Shown here: one piece after another, positions 43,158-51,954 of the stretch
Position numbering within the stretch: position 1 is the first letter of the stretch
How the letters are laid out: every line of letters begins with the position of its first letter
Origin: an uncultured Duncaniella sp.
Lineage (GTDB): Bacteria; Bacteroidota; Bacteroidia; Bacteroidales; Muribaculaceae
Length of the DNA stretch: 64,000 nucleotides
Direction: 5' to 3'
Assembly (NCBI RefSeq): GCF_910578445.1
Contig: NZ_CAJTQC010000003.1
Location: forward strand, 62,001-126,000
The notes under the pieces: model-generated
Databases searched by the model: none
The model's input: only the letters and a program-made list of their open reading frames with translations
What the model was told of the DNA's origin: nothing
Made by a program: the position numbers and the translations under genes

Positions 43158-44063
43158 ATGCAATCAGCAGCGGAAAAAGATCGTAACCACATAGGGCCTC
43201 TGTTTGGTGTGCTTGTCGGCATGATGATAATCGTGCTGGCATGTCCTTTTAACATTTTTTCTGAAACTCCTCATCCGGCAGCTCCGGTTGCCGGGGTTGA
43301 CAGCGTTGGCCGTGATGTGCCTGCGCGTCCCAACAGACCGGTGCGTCCGAAGAAGCGCCCGACATCGCCGATTACCGTCCTCCCCGACAGTATTCCTATC
43401 GGGCAGCCTCTGACAGAGCCTTCGATTGTCGTGGGCGACAGTCTTTCGGTTCACGGCGATTCGGTCACTGTAGTTCCGATTGACTCGGCGGTGGTGGCCA
43501 ATGCCCCCCTTCCCAATCCCAACGACTCCGTAGCCGGGCTGTATGTCGAAAAGACTTTCACGTTTGTCCCCAATCCGACTAAGGCAGTGTGGATGTCGGC
43601 GCTGTTTCCCGGTCTCGGTCAGCTTTACAACCGCCGTTACTGGAAGCTGCCGATTGTTGTCGGCGCATACATGGGTCTGGGATATGCCACAAACTGGAAC
43701 AACACCATGCTTCGTGACTACACCCGCGCCTATTCCGACATCATGGACAACGACCCGAATACAAAGAGCTACATGGACTTCTTTGCGCCGACAGTCAACG
43801 AGGCCGATCTCGACAAGGCTTGGCTGACCGACCTGTTGCGCCGTCGAAAGAACATGTATCGCCGCAACCGCGACCTATGTATAATATGTATGGTCGGAGT
43901 CTACGCCATCGCTATGATCGATGCCTATGTCGACGCCCAGCTTGCCCATTTCGACATCTCGCCTGATCTTAGTGTCGACATTGCCCCGACGCTTCTGCCC
44001 GGCGACACCTCAGGGCGCTTCACGCTGCCGAGCGTAGGTTTCTATTGGGCGCTCAATTTCTGA
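43158..44063 (+). CDS. DUF5683 membrane protein
   Basis: A 301-residue protein. A short N-terminal hydrophobic segment (about 16-33) is followed by a proline-rich linker (RPVRPKKRPTSP) and a C-terminal region with AVWMSALFPGLGQLYNRRYW, LPIVVGAYMGLGYATNW, and hydrophobic stretches near 240. This is the DUF5683 pattern. DUF5683 genes often lie between parB and mltD in Bacteroidetes, as here (72 bases after parB, 34 bases before mltD). Function is unknown; the location suggests a link to cell-wall growth or division. Confidence 0.87.
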   Translation: MQSAAEKDRNHIGPLFGVLVGMMIIVLACPFNIFSETPHPAAPVAGVDSVGRDVPARPNRPVRPKKRPTSPITVLPDSIPIGQPLTEPSIVVGDSLSVHGDSVTVVPIDSAVVANAPLPNPNDSVAGLYVEKTFTFVPNPTKAVWMSALFPGLGQLYNRRYWKLPIVVGAYMGLGYATNWNNTMLRDYTRAYSDIMDNDPNTKSYMDFFAPTVNEADLDKAWLTDLLRRRKNMYRRNRDLCIICMVGVYAIAMIDAYVDAQLAHFDISPDLSVDIAPTLLPGDTSGRFTLPSVGFYWALNF

Positions 44064-44097
44064 ACTCTCATCAACTCTCCAATCAAAATACCGTCAC

Positions 44098-45888
44098 ATG
44101 AAAAAATCAATCCTTGCCACATTGCTTGCTGTTGGGCTTTCTGCCTCGATGACGCTCAGTGCGAGGTCGATTCTCGACATCAAGCAGTCAATCACCGACG
44201 ATAATATAATCGCTCCCGAAAGCTTCGAGACACAGACGCGTCTGCTTGAAGAGAATTTCTATATAAAGAACTACGTAGTGCCGGGCGTCGATCTCGGCGA
44301 ACCGCAGCCGGCATCTCCTGCCGAGTATGAAGAGCGTCTCAAGGTGCTACCGACCGTAATCGAGATGCCCTACAATTCGCTTGTCGGCAATTTCATCAAC
44401 ATGTATCTGACCAAGAAGCGCACACTTGTGGCCGACATGCTCGCCCTCCACAGCTACTACGGTCCGATATTTGTCGAGGAGCTTATCAAGGAAGGGATGC
44501 CGACTGAGCTGCAATATCTCCCGGTGATCGAATCGGCCATCAATCCCAATGCGATTTCGCGTGCGGGGGCTGCCGGGCTCTGGCAGTTCATGCCGGCCAC
44601 CGCAAAGGGTCTTGGCATGGAGGTCAACTCGCTCGTCGACGAGCGCAGGGACGCACGTCTTTCCTCGCGCAACGCCGCCCGCTACCTGAAGCAGCTCTAC
44701 GACATCTACAATGACTGGTCGCTTGCGATCGCCGCCTACAACTGCGGACCCGGCAATGTCAACAAAGCCATGCGCAGGGCAGGGGAGGGGAAGAAGGATT
44801 TCTGGGAAATCTATGAGTTTCTTCCGGCAGAGACCCGAGGCTATGTCCCCGTGTTTATCGCCGCCAACTATGTGATGAACTATTATGGCAAACATGGCAT
44901 AACCCCGACCATTATCAAGCGCCATCTCACCACCGACACTGTCACTGTCGACAAATACATACACTTCAACCAGATTGCGGCTGTGCTCAACATCCCTGTC
45001 GATGAAATCCGCATGCTCAACCCGCAGTTCCTCAAGGACGTGATTCCCGGCGACTACCGGCCATACACGCTCACTCTGCCGACCCAGCAGTGTCTGAGCT
45101 ACGTGATGAGCGAGAAGCGCATCGCCGACTACGATTCCGAGCTTTACGCCCGCCGCTCGCATGTCGAGCCGGGAGCGCAGCCCGCCGACCCTGTGCTGCC
45201 CGAGAGCGACCACGGCGCTGCCAACCTTGCCAGCGCGAGCCGCCAGAGCGTAAACGCCGAGACAAACAACGAGCTTGCACATACCGGCCTTGTCGAACAG
45301 ATGACGGTCAGGACCCACGTCGTTGGCCGTGGCGAAAGCATACGCGACATAGCCCGCAAATATGGAGTCTCAGCCACCGACATCAAGCGATGGAACCACC
45401 TCCGTCGCGGAAAAGTGCGCGAGGGCGACTCTCTGCGCATCGAGACTTTCGAACGCATGAATCCTGAAAACATCAAGGTCGTGGCCGCTGCGGAAGTCGC
45501 ACAGGTCACTCCTCAGGAACTCCGCGAGGCCGGTGCTACCGAGCTTGTCGTTGCCGTAGCCAAGGCTTCGGGCCTGTCGTCAGCCTCGACACCGTCAACG
45601 TCCGGGCAGGATGCGGCCGCATCGCCGGCTTCCGCCGAGCCTGCCACTCCGGCCAAAACACCTGCCAAGACTACAGCAGCGCCTAAGAAAGCAGCCCCGG
45701 CGACTACTGTCTACAGAGTCCGCAAGGGCGACAACCTCGGCAAGATCGCCGCGCGCTACGGCACGACGGTCGCCGCCATTCAGGCTGCCAACGGCATGGG
45801 GTCGAAAACGGCCCTCCAGATAGGACAGAAGCTCAAGATTCCGCCGAAAAAGGCCAAGAAATCGACTTCGCGCCGCCGCCGTCGCTGA
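44098..45888 (+). CDS. Membrane-bound lytic transglycosylase D-like protein with LysM repeats
   Basis: A 596-residue exported protein (signal peptide 1-22). The SLT domain (about 105-260) has ELQYLPVIESAINPNAISRA with catalytic Glu145, AAGLWQFMPATAKGLGM and AIAAYNCGPGNVNKAM. A degenerate LysM-like stretch (about 285-330, VDKYIHFNQIAAVLNIP) precedes two clear LysM domains, about 403-450 (THVVGRGESIRDIARKYGVS) and about 537-585 (VYRVRKGDNLGKIAARYGT), separated by an Ala/Pro/Thr-rich linker. The very basic end KKSTSRRRRR is unusual. It cuts glycan strands with formation of 1,6-anhydro-MurNAc, the substrate class recycled by the AmpG-like cluster at 29-39 kb. Confidence 0.94.
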   Translation: MKKSILATLLAVGLSASMTLSARSILDIKQSITDDNIIAPESFETQTRLLEENFYIKNYVVPGVDLGEPQPASPAEYEERLKVLPTVIEMPYNSLVGNFINMYLTKKRTLVADMLALHSYYGPIFVEELIKEGMPTELQYLPVIESAINPNAISRAGAAGLWQFMPATAKGLGMEVNSLVDERRDARLSSRNAARYLKQLYDIYNDWSLAIAAYNCGPGNVNKAMRRAGEGKKDFWEIYEFLPAETRGYVPVFIAANYVMNYYGKHGITPTIIKRHLTTDTVTVDKYIHFNQIAAVLNIPVDEIRMLNPQFLKDVIPGDYRPYTLTLPTQQCLSYVMSEKRIADYDSELYARRSHVEPGAQPADPVLPESDHGAANLASASRQSVNAETNNELAHTGLVEQMTVRTHVVGRGESIRDIARKYGVSATDIKRWNHLRRGKVREGDSLRIETFERMNPENIKVVAAAEVAQVTPQELREAGATELVVAVAKASGLSSASTPSTSGQDAAASPASAEPATPAKTPAKTTAAPKKAAPATTVYRVRKGDNLGKIAARYGTTVAAIQAANGMGSKTALQIGQKLKIPPKKAKKSTSRRRRR

Positions 45889-45907
45889 CAGCGGCCTCGC
45901 CTTTTCC

Positions 45908-45971
45908 GACGAAACATATCGCTCCGGCAATACCTGTTATATAATAGGTGGCCGGAGCGATATGTTTCGTC
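45908..45971 (+). terminator. Terminator-like hairpin after mltD
   Basis: Arms 45908-45928 and 45951-45971 are perfectly complementary over 21 bases. The 22-base loop contains a small ACCT/AGGT stem. It starts 20 bases after the mltD stop. Confidence 0.8.
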
Positions 45972-46271
45972 CCATGTCGCGACCTTCGGCCGGACATGGG
46001 CAACACTGGGTGAAGACACGGAGAAACAGTTAACAACTTTTTGCAGCCACCGCCTTGCACACCTCTGAAATTATGCCTAACTTCGAGCCAAATTCGCCTT
46101 TAGCTTGTCAGGTCACTGTCTGAAACACACAATTCATGACACTATCTAAAGCACACGTATCCGAAATCGACCCCGACCAAAACGGTTTTTAGGGTAATTG
46201 CTATAGACAAACACATTTCGGCGGTAATTTTTCGCAGATTGTAGGGAAAACATGTTTTTTTTCTTAAAAAA

Positions 46272-46303
46272 TTTGCTAAAAATTGAGGAAAGTCGTATAT
46301 TTG
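46272..46303 (+). promoter_or_regulatory. Consensus promoter of the fimbrial locus
   Basis: TTTG (46272-46275), a 20-base spacer and TATATTTG (46296-46303) match the Bacteroidetes promoter consensus fully. Transcription would start near 46310, leaving a leader of about 280 bases before the DUF3575 gene. Confidence 0.8.
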
Positions 46304-46423
46304 CCACACCTAAACCGAAGAACTTTTATCATCCTGATTAACCTGACGTTGATCTTATTTTAAAAGAACCTGCTCTTCAAACCAATCTGCTTATAGTAAC
46401 TGACCACCATAACTTATCACATT

Positions 46424-46603
46424 ATGTCTTGTATCGACCATAGGTTATACACGCTGATTCCGTCTCGCAGGGAGGTGAAAAATACCCCCCCCGATTTGTG
46501 GCGTAAACACCTGTGTGTCAGCGAATTGTGGCCGTCCGGCTATGCTCCGGCGCATATTGGGTGGACTCTACACGCTTATTCCAACACATTATATGAAGAT
46601 TAA
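46424..46603 (+). CDS. Possible short leader ORF overlapping the start of the DUF3575 gene
   Basis: ATG at 46424 opens a 59-codon frame (MSCIDHRLYTLIPSRR...) that stops at 46603, 11 bases inside the DUF3575 gene, in another frame. It contains the C8 tract. It has no known homologue that I recognise and no signal sequence. Its overlap with the next start could couple translation, or it may be chance in a GC-rich leader. Confidence 0.25.
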   Translation: MSCIDHRLYTLIPSRREVKNTPPDLWRKHLCVSELWPSGYAPAHIGWTLHAYSNTLYED

Positions 46604-47177
46604 ATTTCTCACGGCAGCGCTGCTGGGAGCCTTTTGTTGTATCCATACCTCAGCGCAGGACATCGCCGTAAAAACCAACCTTCTGTATGACGCTACCCTG
46701 ACTATTAATGTCGGAGCGGAGATGCAGGTCGCCCCTAAATGGAGCGTAGACCTGTCGGGAAACTACAACCCGTGGACCCTCTCGGGAGGGAAGAAGTGGA
46801 AACACTGGATGATACAGCCCGAGGCGCGCTACTGGTTCTGCCAGCCACTTGGCGGACACTTCGTCGGTCTACACCTCCTCGGCGGTGAATACAACATCGG
46901 CCACCTCGGCCACGGCTTCAAGTTTCTCAACAACGACGCCCACGCTCTCTCCGACCACCGCTATCAGGGTTGGTTTGCCGGCGCAGGCATAGCCTACGGC
47001 TACTCTTGGCTGCTCGGAAAACACTGGAACCTCGAAGCCGAAATCGGCATCGGATGGGCCTACACCCGCTACGACACCTTCGAGTGCAAGGGATGTGGCC
47101 GCAAGGTCCGTGCCAACAAGGCTCACAACTACGTCGGCCCGACTAAAGCCGCCCTCAACCTCGTATATGTATTTTAA
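46593..47177 (+). CDS. DUF3575 outer-membrane-type protein of the fimbrial locus
   Basis: A 194-residue exported protein (signal peptide MKIKFLTAALLGAFCCIHTS, cut at SAQ/DI). The start of the mature part, IAVKTNLLYDATLTINVGAE, and WSVDLSGNYNPWTL, HWMIQPEARYWFC, GHFVGLHLLGGEYNIG and the final LNLVYVF fit DUF3575, a predicted outer-membrane beta-barrel found in front of Bacteroidetes fimbrial genes. The final Phe is typical of barrels. An upstream GTG in the same frame would add 26 residues ahead of the signal peptide, so ATG 46593 is preferred. The DUF3868 gene begins 39 bases downstream. Confidence 0.88.
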   Translation: MKIKFLTAALLGAFCCIHTSAQDIAVKTNLLYDATLTINVGAEMQVAPKWSVDLSGNYNPWTLSGGKKWKHWMIQPEARYWFCQPLGGHFVGLHLLGGEYNIGHLGHGFKFLNNDAHALSDHRYQGWFAGAGIAYGYSWLLGKHWNLEAEIGIGWAYTRYDTFECKGCGRKVRANKAHNYVGPTKAALNLVYVF

Positions 47178-47216
47178 AAGCTAACCGTCAACCCCCATAA
47201 CCAATACGAAAAGTAT

Positions 47217-48614
47217 ATGAGAACCATTCATACACTCCTCATGGCAATGGCAACCGTCAGCGCCACCGCAGCCACTCAGTCGGTGACGGTCAGCGATGTA
47301 AACGTCGAACGCTCCGCAAGCTCCCTCGTCGTCACCATGAACCTCGACGCAACCGCAATGAAGCTCAAGAGCGACCGTGAGATAAAATACATCCCCGTGA
47401 TCACCAACGGCACAGAGCGCCGCGAGCTCCCAGAGGTTATCATCGCAGGGCGTAACCGCTACATACAGAATCAGCGCCACGACACCCCCGAAGCGCCAGC
47501 CATACTCTCGCGCGCCGGACACACCGTCAGCTATTCAACCATCATCCCCTACGAGCAGTGGATGGCAGAATCGCGCCTTGTGCTCGTAGAGGACGAATGC
47601 GACTGCGGTGTCCTCACCCTCTCGTCGGGCCAGACATCCGAACTCGCCTCGATTGACTTCGTTGAGCGCGTTTTCGCCCCGCAGTTCGTCATGGTCACCC
47701 CTCCCGCAGAGCTTGAGAAAACCCGCTCGGCAAAAGGCTCGGCCTATGTCGACTTCCCTGTCAACCGCACCGAAATCTCGCCCACATACCGCCGCAACCC
47801 CGAGGAACTGGCCAAAATACGCTCGACAATCGACGTAGTGGCCAACGACCCCGACTCGCGCATAACCTCCGTCACCATCGTCGGCTTCGCATCGCCCGAA
47901 GGCACCTATGCCAACAACGAGCGCCTTGCCAAAGGCCGTTCGGCTTCGCTCGCCGAATACGTCCGCGGACTCTATTCGTTTGACGCCGACGTGATGCACA
48001 CCTCGTGGGTGGCCGAAAACTGGGAAGGACTCCGCAACTACGTGGCGACATGCAGCCTCCCCGACACCACAGCCCTCCTCGCCGTCATCGACGACACATC
48101 TCTCGCTCCCGACGCGCGCGAATGGCGGCTCAAATCCAAGTTCCCGCAGGACTACGCATTCCTCCTCAAAAACGTATATCCCGGACTCCGACGTTCAGAC
48201 TACACCGTCGACTACGTGGTCCGCTCCTTCGTCACAGTAGAAGAAATCCGTCAGGTCATGGCGACCGCACCCCAGAAACTCAGCCTCAACGAAATCTATG
48301 TCGTGGCCAACTTTCTTGAGCCTGACTCCGACCCCTATCGCGAGGCGTTTGAGCTTGCTGTACGCATGTATCCCGACGACCCCGTTGCAAATCTCAACAT
48401 GGCTGCCATTGCACTCCGTCGCGACGAGCTCAATGCAGCAGCGGGCTATCTGGCAAAGGCCGGAAACTCCCCTCGTGCCACATATGCGCGTGGTGTCCTC
48501 GCTGCAAAGCAGGGCGACAATGCCACTGCCAACACCCTACTGAAGTCAGCTGCCGACGCAGGTATCGCCGAAGCAGCCGATGCCCTCGACCAGCTTCAGA
48601 AAATCAATAAGTGA
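47217..48614 (+). CDS. DUF3868/OmpA-like protein with TPR-like C-terminus
   Basis: A 465-residue exported protein (signal peptide 1-19). Residues 20-130 fit DUF3868 (VTVSDVNVERSASSLVVTMN and RELPEVIIAGRNRY). Residues about 175-290 are OmpA-like: YVDFPVNRTEISPTYRRNPE, ITSVTIVGFASPEGTYANNE and RLAKGRSASLAEYVR, a variant of the peptidoglycan-binding motif. The C-terminus (about 370-460) has TPR-like helices (NLNMAAIALRRDELNAAAGY). It probably links the fimbrial assembly site at the outer membrane to the cell wall. It is GC-rich, unlike the fimbrillin that follows. Confidence 0.85.
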   Translation: MRTIHTLLMAMATVSATAATQSVTVSDVNVERSASSLVVTMNLDATAMKLKSDREIKYIPVITNGTERRELPEVIIAGRNRYIQNQRHDTPEAPAILSRAGHTVSYSTIIPYEQWMAESRLVLVEDECDCGVLTLSSGQTSELASIDFVERVFAPQFVMVTPPAELEKTRSAKGSAYVDFPVNRTEISPTYRRNPEELAKIRSTIDVVANDPDSRITSVTIVGFASPEGTYANNERLAKGRSASLAEYVRGLYSFDADVMHTSWVAENWEGLRNYVATCSLPDTTALLAVIDDTSLAPDAREWRLKSKFPQDYAFLLKNVYPGLRRSDYTVDYVVRSFVTVEEIRQVMATAPQKLSLNEIYVVANFLEPDSDPYREAFELAVRMYPDDPVANLNMAAIALRRDELNAAAGYLAKAGNSPRATYARGVLAAKQGDNATANTLLKSAADAGIAEAADALDQLQKINK

Positions 48615-48630
48615 ACGTAATTCCCCAAAA

Positions 48631-48663
48631 TTTGCCCCCTCATCGTCATTTATCCTGACTTTG
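48631..48663 (+). promoter_or_regulatory. Possible separate promoter of the major fimbrillin
   Basis: TTTG (48631-48634), a 21-base spacer and TGACTTTG (48656-48663) come within one base of the consensus. A 7-bp inverted repeat (48766-48772 with 48782-48788) lies in the leader of about 190 bases before the fimbrillin ATG. Confidence 0.45.
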
Positions 48664-48864
48664 ACACACGCGCAAACCTACCCCGCTACAAACCCCTTGC
48701 ACTGATCCCCTAACAGATCACCTAATTGTTTATTCCTCAGATTTTTTATCCCAATTTTAGCTTGGCCGTCGGTAGCCTAACCCGACGGTCGAGGCTAATC
48801 CCTCAACCCCAGATTTAAATCAACTAATTTAGAAATTAACTAAAATAAACCAATTTTTACTAAC

Positions 48865-50451
48865 ATGAAGATTAACAAATTTCTTCTTGGTGCATTCGCC
48901 CTCTCAGTAGGGTTTGCATCTTGTTCAAACGAAGAGCCCATCAAGGGTGACAACGGCGGTGCTACTGAAGCATCAAAGTATATGTCCGTGGCTATAAGCA
49001 ATCTTGCTAATGGTAGTCGAGCTGAAGATGATGATCCTGCTAAGAGTGAATTTGAATCAGCTGAGACCATTGAAGGTTCAATCTCGAAAGAAAATCTTTA
49101 TTTCCTTTTTTATGATGGATATGGTACAGCATTCGGTCTTGCATACGCAAATGTCAATGCAGGCCAAGAAGATGTCATAACCAATATGGTAAAACCGGCT
49201 GAGCTTTCATCAAGTGAAGGTTATGGTGATGAAGAAGGTCTTAAAGGTGTGCTTGTTCTTGGAAAGCCAACAGCCCCATATGTAGGGCAACTTCCAGCAA
49301 AAGTGTTATGTGTGGCTAATCCTCGCACCGATGTGATGAAAAGTCTTGAAAATAAGAACTTGAATGTCGTAATTAATACACTGACAACAGCTCCGACTTC
49401 TTGGACAAAAGCAGGTGATTTTTTGATGACCAATGCTGTTTATGTTAAAAATGGTACTGTAATAACTGCTATTGATTTGGATGCGAGTGCATTTTCTGAT
49501 ACTCCGGAAGGAGCAAAAAATAATCCTGTAGTAATCAGCTTAGAGCGTCTAACTGCTAAAATCCGTGTTGCTTATGAAGAAAATTTCGATGTTCAGCGTC
49601 GTCCCGGTAAAAATGAGCCATCTCAGACAATTGAAAATCCCGGTAAATTTAATCTTGATGGCGCAGACGCACGATTTACAGCGTCGATTGAAGGCTGGCA
49701 ACTTGTAAATATTCCGTCACAAGCCAATGCTTTCAAGAAACTCGAGCCTGACAATTATGCTGGTTGGAATTGGAAATGGAATGATGTAAACCGTGGTCGT
49801 TCTTATTGGGCTGAGTCCACTACTGGTACTTTCACTAATAAAGATTATGATATTTACAGTGAAAATCAATTCAAGAATCAATCTTTTGTATCAGGTACAG
49901 CGAACGTTCAGTATTGCTATGAAAATACGACTGTCCCCGAAGCAAAAGTTTCAGATCGTAATCCCAATGTAACCGCAATAGTTGTAAAAGCTACTATAAA
50001 GCATAATGGACAGCCTATTAATATGTACAAGTGGAGTGGAGCTTATTATACAGAAGATCGTATAAAAGAAAAAGTTGCTCAACAGTATAATGCTGATGAT
50101 CATCCTATTCAAGCAACTAAAGACAACGTAAGTTTTGAGCCTAACAAGAAAGGTGATAACACTCATCGTGCTATAGTAACAATTAATGATGTAGAAACGG
50201 CAGTTCCTCAGTTTAGTGAAGTTCAGCATTGGGTAGACGGTGTGACATCTTACTATATGAATATTGAACATCTCGGTGGTTTGACAGGCGTGGTTCGTAA
50301 TCATATCTATGATTATGTAATTGATGGTATTGTCGGACTGGGTACTCCGGGTAACGAAACTGAGAATCCAAAGGTTATCGAATCTTATCTTGCTGCGCAT
50401 GTTCGTATTCTTAACTGGCGTACTGTTTCCAACACTGTCACTCTCGAATAA
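48865..50451 (+). CDS. FimA/Mfa1-type major fimbrillin lipoprotein
   Basis: A 528-residue lipoprotein precursor (lipobox FASC, Cys20, then SNEEP). The end, VRNHIYDYVIDGIVGLGTPG then YLAAHVRILNWRTVSNTVTLE in two parts, follows the pattern of Porphyromonas Mfa1 (RNH, GLGTP, W near the C-terminus). The mature subunit probably starts after an arginine near residue 53 (GSRA/EDD), as in fimbrillins cut by an Arg-specific protease, with the C-terminal strand donated to the next subunit. The gene is AT-rich against GC-rich neighbours. A strong terminator follows the stop, so this subunit is likely made in excess. It is the likely shaft subunit. Confidence 0.9.
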   Translation: MKINKFLLGAFALSVGFASCSNEEPIKGDNGGATEASKYMSVAISNLANGSRAEDDDPAKSEFESAETIEGSISKENLYFLFYDGYGTAFGLAYANVNAGQEDVITNMVKPAELSSSEGYGDEEGLKGVLVLGKPTAPYVGQLPAKVLCVANPRTDVMKSLENKNLNVVINTLTTAPTSWTKAGDFLMTNAVYVKNGTVITAIDLDASAFSDTPEGAKNNPVVISLERLTAKIRVAYEENFDVQRRPGKNEPSQTIENPGKFNLDGADARFTASIEGWQLVNIPSQANAFKKLEPDNYAGWNWKWNDVNRGRSYWAESTTGTFTNKDYDIYSENQFKNQSFVSGTANVQYCYENTTVPEAKVSDRNPNVTAIVVKATIKHNGQPINMYKWSGAYYTEDRIKEKVAQQYNADDHPIQATKDNVSFEPNKKGDNTHRAIVTINDVETAVPQFSEVQHWVDGVTSYYMNIEHLGGLTGVVRNHIYDYVIDGIVGLGTPGNETENPKVIESYLAAHVRILNWRTVSNTVTLE

Positions 50452-50499
50452 TCCTCTAAACTTGTCTTGATGTGTAATCAAGACCCATTGCAATAGCGA

Positions 50500-50538
50500 A
50501 AGAAGCCGGCCCATTGAGCCGGGTCGGCTTCTTTTTTT
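50500..50538 (+). terminator. Rho-independent terminator after the major fimbrillin
   Basis: Arms 50500-50512 and 50521-50533 pair over 13 bases with one G-T wobble, followed by a run of T. The short loop and T-tract are classical. It would separate high fimbrillin expression from the anchor and tip genes. Confidence 0.88.
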
Positions 50539-50836
50539 CTTCTGACCCCGATAATCCTACCGAAAATCATTTCCGACCCCGTCCCCCAAGTCCAATCGGA
50601 AACCACCGAACCGGACTTCTTCTTAATACAGGTTAAACCGTCTCTCACTCTCTTCGAAACAACTCAAAGATGCAGCGCCTGAATGACAGCCGCATCCTCC
50701 CCAACCGACGAAAACTCAACGCCATGCCGATAGCCGTGGCGACAATATAACCGTCTTGTCCCGACCGAGACTCCCAAAAATCTGAATCAAAACCACAGTA
50801 AACAAATAAATAACCACATTATTATATCAGCCGGTC
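50539..50836. other. Gap between the fimbrillin terminator and the anchor gene
   Basis: About 300 bases, rising in GC content, with no ORF, RNA or good promoter visible. Together with the terminator, the gene-free stretch is 385 bases (50452-50836). Confidence 0.5.
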
Positions 50837-51892
50837 ATGAAGCTACATACTATTATAAAAAATACGGCCATTGCAGCCGCCTCAATGGCAACACTTTTGA
50901 CTGCCACAGGCTGTCACTCAATCTTTGAGGACAGCGACTGTGTCGACAGCTACAACATCGTAAGACTCACTTACGACCACAATATGAAATTTGCCGATGC
51001 CTTTGGCAACGAAGTCGACCGCGTCACCCTGCTTGCAGTCGATGCCAAGACCGGCAAGCTTGCCCGCCGATTCGACGTCGCCCGCAGTCAGCTCTCCGCC
51101 AATCACGAACTCGCCGTGCAGGTCGAGCCGGGAAGCTACGACTTCCTCGTCTGGGGCGGTGATTACTCCGGCCATTTCGACATAGCCGAAGGCGAGACCG
51201 GCAAATCGGCGCTCGAAGACTTCCACTGCAAGCTCCGACGCAATCAGGCCGGTGAATCCGACGCACAGCTCTCGCGACTGTTCCATACCCTGCAGCGCGT
51301 CGAGCTTCCTTATGCCTCCCCGTCGAAGCCCAACCACGTCACACTCAACTTGAAGAAAAACACCAACACCGTCCGCGTCGTGCTTCAGCATCTTTCGGGC
51401 GAGCCAGTGTTTGCCGACAATTTCGACTTCACCATCACCGACAACAACGGATGGCTCAACCACGACAACACCCTCCGCGACCGCGAGCAGCTTGTCTATC
51501 GTCCGTGGTTCACCAAGAGCGGACAGATTGATGTCAACGTCAATCCTCAGGATCCAAAGGGTGCGCCCGCAGCTCCGTTTGCAGTTCCGTCGCGTGCGGT
51601 GCTCGGCGCATCGCTCGCCGAGTTCACCACCTCGCGCCTCCTGACCGAAAACAAACCCATGCTCACCATCATCAACAAGGCCGAAAACAAGGTCGTGTTG
51701 AGCATCCCGGTCATTGACTACGCCCTGCTTGTCAAAGGCTACGAAAACGCTTCGCTCTCCGATCAGGAATATCTCGACCGTCAGGATGAATACAACATGA
51801 CATTCTTCCTCGACGAAGGCGGACGCTGGATCAGCGCTGTCATCATCATCAACGACTGGCGCATTGTCCGTCATGAGACTCCAATCGAATAA
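50837..51892 (+). CDS. FimB/Mfa2-family fimbrial anchor lipoprotein
   Basis: A 351-residue lipoprotein (lipobox ATGC, Cys26). Seen features of FimB/Mfa2 proteins are HSIFEDSDCVDSYNIVRLTY with the paired cysteines, KFADAFGNEVDRVTLLAVDA, VEPGSYDFLVWGGDYSG, and near the end FFLDEGGRWISAVIIINDWR. These proteins anchor the fimbria to the outer membrane and regulate its length. The gene is GC-rich and codon use resembles core genes. The gap to the next gene is 62 bases. Confidence 0.92.
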   Translation: MKLHTIIKNTAIAAASMATLLTATGCHSIFEDSDCVDSYNIVRLTYDHNMKFADAFGNEVDRVTLLAVDAKTGKLARRFDVARSQLSANHELAVQVEPGSYDFLVWGGDYSGHFDIAEGETGKSALEDFHCKLRRNQAGESDAQLSRLFHTLQRVELPYASPSKPNHVTLNLKKNTNTVRVVLQHLSGEPVFADNFDFTITDNNGWLNHDNTLRDREQLVYRPWFTKSGQIDVNVNPQDPKGAPAAPFAVPSRAVLGASLAEFTTSRLLTENKPMLTIINKAENKVVLSIPVIDYALLVKGYENASLSDQEYLDRQDEYNMTFFLDEGGRWISAVIIINDWRIVRHETPIE

Positions 51893-51954
51893 AACCATCC
51901 AATCTCTCTGCCATACACACAAATGATAGCAAATGGCTACGTTAAGAAATAATT

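Larger units (their letters stand above)
45889..46592. other. 704-base region before the fimbrial locus
   Basis: It begins with the mltD terminator hairpin (45908-45971). About 300 bases without recognised content follow, then the strong promoter at 46272-46303 and a leader of about 280 bases. The leader has a short ORF (46424-46603), a run of eight C (46485-46492), direct repeats, and a GGGAGGT...ACCCCCC hairpin at about 46469-46490. Confidence 0.65.

Noticed and set aside
44347..45318. Minus-strand frame of 323 codons opposite mltD
   Set aside because: The plus strand codes for an SLT/LysM protein with catalytic motifs; the antisense frame shows no domain and no promoter.
41204..46592. parS site near parAB
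   Set aside because: No GTTTCACGTGAAAC-like palindrome was seen in the gaps; the GC-rich palindrome after mltD differs and looks like a terminator.
50918..51922. Minus-strand frame of 334 codons opposite the FimB/Mfa2 gene
   Set aside because: It is a shadow of a clear anchor lipoprotein in GC-rich sequence.
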